DNA from: Acanthococcus lagerstroemiae | Lineage: Eukaryota > Arthropoda > Insecta > Hemiptera > Eriococcidae | NCBI GenBank assembly: GCA_031841125.1 | Contig: CM063114.1 | Coordinates: 42,553,574-42,617,573, forward strand | Direction: 5' to 3' | Length of the DNA: 64,000 bases | Part shown: positions 56,136 through 64,000 of the stretch, in pieces | Numbering within the stretch: position 1 is the stretch's first letter | How the letters are laid out: every line of letters starts with the position of its first letter | Translations under genes and position numbers: made by a program | The notes under the pieces: model-generated | Told to the model about the DNA's origin: nothing | Database searches by the model: none | The model's input: the letters and a program-made list of their open reading frames with translations, nothing else

Positions 56136-56924
56136 GAGAACTGTATTTAAATACTAGGTACTCCCTTCTGGCGCGTTCATTCTCAGAGTGGTCGTATTTT
56201 GGCCAGTCCCACACTTGGCACATCTGTCGTACCAAAATTTTCATCGTGTCTTCTTGTCGAATGACGGACTAGTGCCTCATGCAGGCAGATGTAAGAAGGA
56301 AATGCTGTTTATTTCGTTTTTTTCATAATTCGTCGACGCTTATTAATTTAATTAAACGAGATTAATCAGTCGATCGTCAAAAATATGATTATGAACTTGA
56401 TAAACGAGTTAAAAAATATCGAGAATACGGTACTACAGGCTGTGAATAAAATTCTAACAGAATGTAATTATCGGCTTAATTAATTTTGATTATTTGCGTA
56501 TGAAATTGGTTTTAATGTGTTGTATTATTTCAAAGCGGAAAGACAGATACGATCGGAAGCAGAAACCGGGTCTGATTAAGATCGAGCTGTCATAACCCCG
56601 TAAGAGAGTTCATAATCAATGATCAACAAACCGTATGGGCCCTCTGGTTTCTGCAGCAGATTACCTCCCTATGTATGTGAACTATGAAGATGAAGTTGGC
56701 TTGTAATCAGATCAGTATTTTCAACGAAGTTAAGAGGTTATTTAGAGGAATGGCTGCCGTCAATAGTATACGTTGGAATCTTTGAGTATGAGGAGGGTGA
56801 AGGTGTCGAGCCATGAAAAAAAAAGGAAAATATGTGAGAGTGTTGAACAATCCAAAATTAGTGGAACAGTATTCCGGATTCGGGTTTTCACCTCAGTTTC
56901 TCCTTGTGTCATGATTTATACCAC
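56136..56924. other. Unassigned; AT-rich island with homeodomain-type cores
   Basis: 56320-56520 contains TTAATTTAATTAAACGAGAT and GGCTTAATTAATTTTGATTA and no repeat partner. Possibly conserved non-coding; no gene seen. Confidence 0.3.
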
Positions 56925-57035
56925 TAAGATGCATGTGCAGTGGCATTCGGTGAACAAAGTACATTTACCTTCTTCCTTCCTCTTGCATCAAGCTGCATTA
57001 TCGCGGTCAATATCCTAGCCTTACGTTAATTGGAA
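56925..57035 (+). repeat. Conserved segment, inverted partner of 62268-62395
   Basis: GTGCAGTGGCATTCGGTGAA, CATTTACCTTCTTCCTTCCT, CAAGCTGCATTAT and CGCGGTCAATATCCTAGCCT recur in reverse at 62268-62395 at roughly 80% identity. One frame (VHLPSSFL..QAAL) is open in both. Confidence 0.7.
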
Positions 57036-58149
57036 TAGAAATAGGAAGGTTTGAAGTTGTTTGTTTCTCAAGGATAAGACCGACTTTGAACTCTGTAGTG
57101 GCACAGAGTAGACGGAGGTGGAGGAGGTACGGCAGCTCGCGCTACGTGTGTTTTTTCCCTCTGTATGAAGATGAGTGGTGTATTCCTGCATTTTTAAATG
57201 AAGTTCCACTTGGCATATCTGCGTACTTGAGACCCTAAGGACTATTTTAACAAAATGTAGCCACTGCCGGGAGTCACATGAAGCCCTCTTATGGGGACAT
57301 GAATGCCCCTTTCCTTCGATTTTCATCAACTCCTCAACTGTGAGTCGCACTGTATAAAAGTATATACAGTAAAATCAATACATTTGTTCACCTAATTTTA
57401 CACAAAAATGGCCTCTTGAAACTATTTTGTGTCTTTCTTAAAAACAGCAAAAACATGGAGGCCAGAATAAGTTTATATGATACATTAACACCGGCCCATA
57501 AGGGTAGTGGGAGGGTCTAAATTTCAGTTGTAAGGCTGCGTAGTTATACCTACCTTTTACCACAACTTTTCACACGTGGAAATTTTTTCACCTAAGTACC
57601 ACACAAATAAGACAGAGCACCTAAAATTTCAAATTTACTAACTCTGAAAGAGGATTGGGGCAGGTGACCCCCCTCCCATCGGCCAAAAAATCACGAAACA
57701 ACAATGGGTTGAGACGGAGAGGAGGGCGGATCTGTGAGCCCCTCCCCCACCACCAAGAAAAAAATCACCTTAATTGTAAAACTCCTCTTACTTAAATCCT
57801 GGGTACAGCCCTGATTTCTGTTCTATGTATGCATGTGCTGGTGAATAGGTGGCGATGTAACGTGTATCGCTTCGTATTTGTGTTATTCGACCGAAGATGT
57901 TGGTGTTTTCAAAAATTCAATTGGATAATACATATTAGAAGAAATGCTAATCATAGTTTCCAAAAACTGAAATTTTAGAGATATAGGACTGCAGATGGGC
58001 CATGTGGTACATGAAGATGCGCGAAACAATATTTAAACCAGTTCTATTCTAATTCAAATGATCACAAGTGCGCGAAGTGTCGGGGGCACCAGACATAACG
58101 AAGCTCCGTTCCCACTGTGTGAGTTGCAACATCAGTCGGTGAGTGTGTG
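57036..58149. other. Mostly unassigned; possible hAT end at 57790-57812
   Basis: AAATCCTGGGTACAGCCCTG resembles a right hAT terminus, with AAGGCTGCGTAGTTATACC at 57531 as a weak left partner and ATTTCAGT/ATTTCTGT as near-matching flanks. No gene recognised. Confidence 0.3.
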
Positions 58150-58618
58150 TACTGAATGTTACCATACAGAAATTCATCAAATCAAAGATCATAAAAATCG
58201 GTCCAGTCGTTCTTGAGTTATAATAGCGTAACTAACCCGGTACAGAAATTTTATATAGCCTAAAACCTATTCCCGGTTCATACGAACACATCCAGAAAGT
58301 ACGAAACCCCCAGCTCTCATAGTTCACCATCCAACCTCGAACAAACAGTGGGGTTTGGTTGGCCGAGTGGATAGCGTGCTGGTCTCGATCTCAGGAGGTC
58401 CCGTGTTTGAGTCCACGTAGCAGCTTGCTACACTTCGATCTAGGCCCGTTTTTCGACCAGAGAAGAAGAGGGCTGACTGCCCTTATAGGCTCCCCGATGT
58501 CTCTGAAGTAATGCTCGAAAGGGTGGATTCCCGGGCTCGGGTTGAGAGAAAATGTAAAAAGAACCTCGAACAAATAAACAAACACATAGACAAACTTACA
58601 CTTTTATATAGTAGAAGA
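58150..58618 (-). mobile_element. Helitron 5' region, minus strand
   Basis: The minus strand starts A|TCTTCTACTATATAAAAGTG at 58618, followed by GTAAGTTTGTCTATGTGTTT and, after the SINE, AACTCAAGAACGACTGGACC and GATTTTTATGATCTTTGATT, the familiar subterminal Helitron words. The 3' end was not located. Confidence 0.6.
58346..58561 (+). mobile_element. tRNA-derived SINE inserted in the Helitron, 216 bp
   Basis: A-box region TTGGCCGAGTGGATAGCGTG, B-box TGTTTGAGTCC, then GCCCGTTTTTCGACC, GGGCTGACTGCCCTTATAGG and ATGCTCGAAAGGGTGGATTC, ending in an A-rich tail. Flanked by a perfect 13-bp duplication AACCTCGAACAAA (58333-58345, 58562-58574). Confidence 0.95.
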
Positions 58619-58737
58619 TTTTTTATAACTTATTAAAATTTTTTGAAATCGGCAAAACTCCTCTAAGACTTATCAACACTGATCACGGCTTATTAGGACA
58701 ATTTCATGAGATTTTAGCATTTTATATGCTTTTACTA

Positions 58738-59110
58738 CTGGGTATACTTGAGCGGAAACCGTAACGCTCCCCCGACGCGCTCCTCCCGAGAGGAAGCAAA
58801 TCCGTATAATATACATATGTGTAGCTCTTCATGGTGACAATTCAGAAATTTATTTTTCTCTTAGTCGTGGGTATACTTGAGCGAAAACCGATTTCCATGG
58901 ATAGGCGAAAATGAGATATTTCAGAAAACTGAAAAAAAGCCGTTCCATACTTATACAAAATGTATTAAAAAAATGAATTTTCTCAATACTTTTTTTTTCA
59001 TGAAGTTTTTCGATGTTTTAATAGTTATTCTGTTATTCTGGGTGGAGACAAATCCAACAAATCAAAGATCATAAGAATCGATCCAGCCGTTCTTGAGTTA
59101 TAATGTAAGT
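58738..59110. repeat. TATACTTGAGCG repeat and Helitron-type subterminal words
   Basis: GGGTATACTTGAGCGGAAAC (58740) and GGGTATACTTGAGCGAAAAC (58869) match 18.99-19.22 kb. At 59058-59105, AATCAAAGATCATAAGAATC and CCAGCCGTTCTTGAGTTATA match the Helitron at 58180-58225. Confidence 0.6.
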
Positions 59111-59267
59111 AAATAATCCGACTTGTTTTATAGGTTAATCCGTGCTACAAAGGGGGAGAAATTCTTATGGGAATTTACAAATTGACAAAATGTGAACATT
59201 TTCTGCATAATTATAACTCAAATTGATTTTGTGAGCACCCTGTTGAACCAATTCCAACCATTTTTTT

Positions 59268-59883
59268 CTGTGGTTACCACAACTGCCCTGTGCTATCAAC
59301 TACTGGTACCATTTTTCTATCTATCTCTAGTCGTGTGACGAAAAAAAAATTTCAAAGGTGGAAAACTTTTCAAAATTTGACCATCATTCAGTCCCTTCAA
59401 AAGTAAGTGTATGTAAACATATCCACACATGCCGGGTAGGTTGCCTACTGACCTGGTGAAAGGAGGTCATTACAAAAGAAACACCCTGTATATCCAATGC
59501 ATCATTTTCGGACAGACAAAGGTACGGCAAGCCCGAAGTGCCTTAATCTCTTGCCTCTTCCCTCAGTTACCAGGCATTAGTGTAGTGTTCGAGGGGGTCT
59601 TGTTTTGACGAAATAGGAAGAGAGTGTTTGAGTTGACGAAGTCTCAAAGAGGATCAGACCTCCTCGCCCCCTTCGGTTACGCTATTGATCGTAGGTATCT
59701 ATAGGTCCTAGCCAAATATTTTTTCCATTGTTATCGTCAACAAACTGGGTTTACATGAGGTAATCTTCAATCGAGCGAAGGAAACGGAAACGAAGTTGCA
59801 AGTCAAAAATTTCTTGAAATTTTCGACAGTGTGCGCGCGTGTGTGTAGCGTCGCAAGCGCTCTCTATATTTCATTCCACGTCC
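59268..59883 (+). repeat. Long direct repeat, left copy
   Basis: Matches 61449-62077 almost end to end (CTGTGGTTACC start; CCGGGTAGGTTGCCTACTGA, ACACCCTGTATATCCAATGC, GTGCGCGCGTGTGTGTAGCG inside; TTTCATTCC end), separated by 1565 bp. Class unknown. Confidence 0.9.
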
Positions 59884-60840
59884 TTCAGTTCCCTTAATAA
59901 AATCAAAAATAATATCGGTAGAACGGTGGACTTGGTATTCTTAAGGTCTCCATTGGTAACAGTGACGGCAGGAAATTCGCTTGTGGACCACACTGATATA
60001 TACCATCCACCTTTGATAGTGGAAGCGGAATTTCCTGGAGCTAGGAGGTCAGTCCTCGTGAAAGCACTTCTCCAGCCTATCCTCCATCTCAGTTTCCATA
60101 AGGCAGGTTTTCCTGAGATGTATCACTTACTTGAAAGTAAGAATTGGAGTGATTTATTCAATATTACCGACAGCAATGTAGCTGCAGAATACTTTCAGAA
60201 ATCTGTTCTGGAAATAATGGAAAAGACAGTTCCTGAAAAGAAAAGCGTTAAGGGTCGTACGCACCCAGTTTGATTCACAGGCGAGATTATTAGTAAATTA
60301 AAGAAATCATCATCGATTTATAAAGCATACAAAAGAAAATCAGAATGTGTTCGTAGGAAAGAAGTAAAAACCTTAATAAAGCAACCCTGGAGACAATATA
60401 AATTGAAGATGGAAGCAAATGTTTACACAAACCCTTAACCCTAAACAGTTGTGGAGAGATTTGAGAGGTGTGAGAAATGATCGATCTGGTTCTGAAATAT
60501 AAGGATCGCACATACACTTCTCCGGGAGAGGTTGCTAATGCATTCACTGCGCCCTTTTCCAGTATTTACTAATAAGGGACTGGAAAGACGGCTTCTGCCC
60601 AATTTCTCCCGGGAATGGCTTGCTGGAGGCTAACTGCTGTACTATGCAATATATCGAGACGGCTCTGAAATGCCTCAAGGTCAGGACATTTTTTGGGCCC
60701 GATTGTATTCCTCCATACATATTCCGTGAATGTGGAGGGCTCCTTGTTGCACCCTTAACCCATCTTTGGAGTACAATTATTAGAACCAATACATTCCCTT
60801 CCATAAAATATGGAAAACCGGGTGGATCGTTATACATTGG
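59884..60840 (+). pseudogene. Jockey/CR1-group non-LTR retrotransposon, endonuclease end to RT start
   Basis: Plus strand: NNIGRTVDLVF and SLVDHTDIYHPPL (end of the AP-type endonuclease), the linker NWSDLFNITDSNVAAEYFQK, GEIISKLKKSSSIYKAYKRK and LWRDLRGVRN, then ALKCLKVRTFFGPDCIPPYI and PLTHLWSTIIRTNTFP, the first RT blocks. Stops and frameshifts after 60270. The RT palm is missing; the fragment ends at about 60840. It complements, but does not overlap, the RT piece at 51970-52590, so the same family is possible. Confidence 0.8.
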
Positions 60841-61448
60841 CTAAAAAAATTTCGAGGTTTTTGAGCGCGACCTAGTTAAAAAGTTGTTTTTGGTGAAGAA
60901 AAAAAAGTTAAAAATTTTTTAAAGGAATTTGTCTTTGAAAGTTAATAGGGCTGAAAATAAAATGTTACGTAACGCCTTAAAAATATTGCTTATGCAAAAT
61001 TTTTACATCGCCTTTTTAATAGTATTCATCGCGAACTTCAAGTTAATTCATGTACAAGTTTTGCCTATCTGTGAAATTGAAGGCGCTAAGGCATATACAA
61101 TACTTTGTCGCTTTATAGAGCCCCTTAAGTATGTCAGATAGGCAAAATTTACATGAAATCTTCACAGTAGTATTGATTGAGATCTACAAAATAGTTATGA
61201 CTCAAATTTTGCCAGTTTGCAATAGTGAAGGTGCTATAAAGTAACAAAGTATTGTAAGTGCTTTAGCGCCTTCAGTTTCATAAATAGGCAAAATTTGAAT
61301 ACGATCTTTCTTGTTACTCTTAATTAATGGAACTAAAAAGATTATGTGCAAATTTGGTCATCTCGCATATTGAAGGCGGTAGACCTCTGTTGCAGAGATA
61401 CAACAAAAAATCTGGTTTTATTAGTGTTTTATAAGCTTTTACTATTCT
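60841..61448. repeat. AT-rich DNA with an imperfect 61-bp foldback
   Basis: Arms 61058-61118 and 61234-61294 are reverse complements at roughly 85-90% (core GAAGGCGCTAAGGCA against TGCTTTAGCGCCTTC) around a 115-nt spacer. No gene. Confidence 0.8.
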
Positions 61449-62077
61449 CTGTGGTTACCGCAACTGCCCTCTGCTATTACCTACTGGCACCATTGTTCTG
61501 TCTAACTCTAGTTGTGAAAAAAAAAAATCAAAGATAGAAAACTTTTCAAAAGTTGACCATAACTCAGCCCCTTCAAAAGTAAGAAGAGGTAAACATATCC
61601 ACATATGCCGGGTAGGTTGCCTACTGACCAGATGAAAGGGGTTCATTACAAAAGAGACACCCTGTATATCCAATGCATCATTTTCGGAAAGACAAAGATA
61701 CGGCAAGCCCAAAGTGCCTTAATCTCTTGCCCCTTCCCTCAGTTACCAGGCATTGTAAGCAGTGGTGTAGGTAGTGTAGTGTTCGAAGGGTCTAGTCTTG
61801 ACGAAATAGGAAGAGAGTGTTTGAGTTGACGAAGTCTCAAGGGGGATCAGACCCCCTCGCCCCCCCTTCGGTTACGCTACTGATTGTAGGTGTCTATAGT
61901 TTCTAGCCAAATATTTTTTCCATTATTATCGTCAATAAATTGGGTTTACATGAGGTAATCGTCAACCGAGCGAAGGAAACGTAAACGAAGTTGCAGGTCG
62001 AAATTTTGAGAAATTTTCGACAGTGTGCGCGCGTGTGTGTAGCGTCACAAGCGCTCTCTATGTTTCATTCCGCATCC
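61449..62077 (+). repeat. Long direct repeat, right copy
   Basis: Partner of 59268-59883, with about 20 bp extra near 61756 (GTAAGCAGTGGTGTAGGTAG). Confidence 0.9.
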
Positions 62078-62159
62078 CATTACCACTCATCTTCCTACCG
62101 AGGCAAAAAGAAACACATTTAGTGTAAGCTGCTGTGTCTCCTCACCTTTCTTTTGGTCC

Positions 62160-62700
62160 CATTCCATCACCTAGTTCGAAGTTCGTCTTATCCACGAGAA
62201 ACGAATCCGGCGTATTCATTCTACGCGAACTTTAAACCCGACTCGACTCTCTACCCGGTCGTGTTCGTATTCCAATTTACGCAAGGCTAGGATATTGACC
62301 GCGATATAAAAAACCAACAGTTTCATAATGCAGCTTGACGAGTGAGGAAGGACGAAGGTAAATGCACTGCGTTCACCGAGTGCAACTGCACGTGTACCTC
62401 GGCGGTATAAACAATAACACAAAGAGAGAAAGCATTCCGTAACAATGCAACACAGAGCTGGCTGCTCAGTTTCGAATGAACATTCCGCAAGTGTCCCAAT
62501 GCCCCCGTGCTTCGATTCGGGGGATTGCGAAAGCGAAGCCAGCTTTGCGGGGATTACAAAAGCCGAGCCAGCTTTCATCACTGCGACCGGGTACACGAGT
62601 GAATTACTAACAAAATACAGCTCCGCTGAACAGAACTCAAATTTGTAATCGGATTTGACGTAGATAAGTGTTGAAAAAATTTCAACCCAGTTCCCATAAA
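62160..62700. promoter_or_regulatory. CpG-richer island with overlapping open frames
   Basis: Minus frame 62216-62770 (184 codons) and plus frame 62445-62648 (67 codons) overlap. The first 20 or so codons of the minus frame come from the MITE at 62711, so that start is not genuine. 62268-62395 is the inverted partner of 56925-57035. The sequence is GC-balanced with many CG (CGAAAGCGAAGCCAGCTTTG). A coding or conserved non-coding role is possible but unproven. Confidence 0.3.
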
Positions 62701-62710
62701 CTGTTTGTTC

Positions 62711-63281
62711 CAGGGATGTCCCCATTAATTTTTTTGAGGGGGGCTCTAAATTATGAATAATTTTCCTCATTGAAAAAAAAACATCTCAGTCAAAGATCAT
62801 ATTCGCTTCAAAATAGGTCGTCGTTTATAAATTCGCAATAAATGTATAAAAAGTACAAAAAAATTTATTTTCAACAAAATGGATTAAAATTTAAAATAAT
62901 TACAGACGTTACAGCGAGTACAAAGGTTTATTTAGTCAATACATTTTTCTTTTTTTTTAAATCCTGAGTATTTTTATCACTATTAGTGTGGTAGGTCAAG
63001 GAGACGTGAAAATGTAACAGCAAAAAAATATTATGCAACAATTAACAACACTATAAAATTACAACAGGGACCAATAGTAACGCTGAAGTCGGACTTTTTT
63101 GCATTACACTTTTCAAAGTCTAATCATCGACTAGTATCTTGATGAATTTTTGATTTTACTAGACTGAATTTTGTTTATTTTAGGTAATTTCTCGAGGAGG
63201 GGCTGAGCCCTTCCTCGATTTTCCTAAAAATTCTTGAGACGGGGCTGAGCCCCGGTAGCCCCTCCTATGGGAACATCCCTG
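62711..63281. mobile_element. hAT-type MITE, 571 bp
   Basis: Ends CAGGGATGTCCCCATTAATT and CCTATGGGAACATCCCTG, flanked by a perfect 8-bp duplication GTTTGTTC (62703-62710, 63282-63289). Subterminal GGGGCTGAGCCCCGG palindrome near the right end. No transposase frame. Confidence 0.95.
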
Positions 63282-64000
63282 GTTTGTTCTGACACATGAG
63301 AACATAGATATGACCAATTTAAAAGTTTGCCTCCTCCCTTGACCTTTTATTTGCCTGATTTACTTCAAAAATAATACGGTTCCATTCTTAAGAAACCTCC
63401 AGCATTCGTATCAATTTCATTACTAAATGTGTATGTCCAAGTATAAAGGGGCCATGTTGTCGGTATGGAGTTAGGACTAGTTCCAGAAACTACATTAAAT
63501 TCCCTACAAAATGAGCCATGGTGGGTCTGTAGCTGGAGAATTCACTTTTCCATAGAATCTTGAAAATGAAATTCCAAAAAAGGTGCTTTTCAGAAAAAAG
63601 CGTTTAAAGTTTAGAGCAAAGAAAAAATATAAAAAAAACAAAAAACATGAAACAGTGAAAAAGTGAACTGGTCACTTTTTTCGTTTGAGAATGACTAAAT
63701 GGAATACCTCCAGCGTATTATTGAAAAATTCCACCCGCTCCAGCTGGAGAAATTCATTACCAACAAAATGGTCCCTATTCAAAAATATTCAATTTCGAAT
63801 TGTTTCTCGGCCCTACTTTACACAAAAAAATAATTATAGGCATGTATGAAACAGATTTTATTAATCCGAAAAGATAAAAAAATTAAACTGTTAAGTGGAA
63901 CAAAAAAGAAGTATTATCAAAAAATAAAAATAAAAAAATAAAAAAATAAATACAAAACGATTCTTAGTACAACATTTTTTTTTCACAAATGTTTTTTCAA
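63282..64000. other. No recognised feature
   Basis: AT-rich to the window end, with A- and T-runs. No repeat partner noticed. Confidence 0.45.

Noticed and set aside
59268..62077. LTR retrotransposon suggested by ~620-bp direct repeats
   Set aside because: No primer-binding site, gag, protease or integrase inside. The only coding content is a non-LTR endonuclease/RT fragment, and no flanking target duplication is visible.
62216..62770. 184-codon minus-strand gene
   Set aside because: Its ATG and first ~20 codons lie in a hAT MITE, and a plus-strand frame overlaps it. Kept only as part of a CpG-rich island.

Overview
This window is eukaryotic, AT-rich, repeat-dense DNA, most likely from an arthropod and probably an insect. 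I base that on the mobile-element mix: several decayed R1-type, Jockey-type and CR1/RTE-like non-LTR retrotransposons, Helitrons with classic insect-type ends (A|TCT..TATA start, GC-rich hairpin, then CTAG|T), many hAT-type MITEs with 8-bp target-site duplications (TSDs), and a tRNA-derived SINE. I see no operons, no bacterial ribosome-binding sites and no complete cellular gene. Almost every long open frame is a transposon remnant or low-complexity DNA. The species cannot be named from this sequence alone.

Layout. 0-6.5 kb: end of an R1-like element, a TGAN-type tandem array, MITEs and a GC-rich SINE-like repeat. 6.5-9.2 kb: a long R1-like reverse transcriptase (RT) remnant on the minus strand, split by a hAT MITE whose empty site can be rebuilt exactly. 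9.7-19 kb: several MITEs, a pogo-like end, and two copies of an R1-like 3' end, one filled with a hAT MITE and the other an empty-site paralogue. 19.9-20.1 kb: the best host-exon candidate (open frame plus both splice sites). 21-30 kb: a tandem-repeat district with degenerate 100-150 bp repeats, a ~120-bp array, and a ~4.2 kb satellite of ~300-bp monomers with a ~595-bp higher-order duplication. 30.6-35.6 kb: a 20-bp-unit minisatellite split by a hAT MITE, a Helitron carrying a pyrimidine-rich variable repeat (302-codon proline-rich frame), and a SINE fragment. 36-41 kb: CpG-richer, mostly non-repetitive DNA with a possible terminal exon, plus RTE-like debris and a second TGAN array. 41-47 kb: SINE, Helitron pieces, an inverted copy of the 5.2-6.2 kb repeat and a second, inverted Helitron. 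47.7-54.3 kb: a nest in which a full-length Helitron (48569-51969) splits a CR1/RTE-like RT, next to a Jockey-type ORF2. 55-64 kb: RTE-like debris, SINEs, another Helitron end, ~620-bp direct repeats flanking a plus-strand endonuclease/RT fragment, and a 571-bp hAT MITE.

The genes do not form a pathway. The window reads as a large intron or intergenic region shaped by layered transposition. Its most useful content is the relative chronology of insertions, the Helitron-borne variable repeat, the satellite, and two or three short exon candidates that do not fit the repeats. All coordinates of repeat edges marked 'about' are by-eye alignments.
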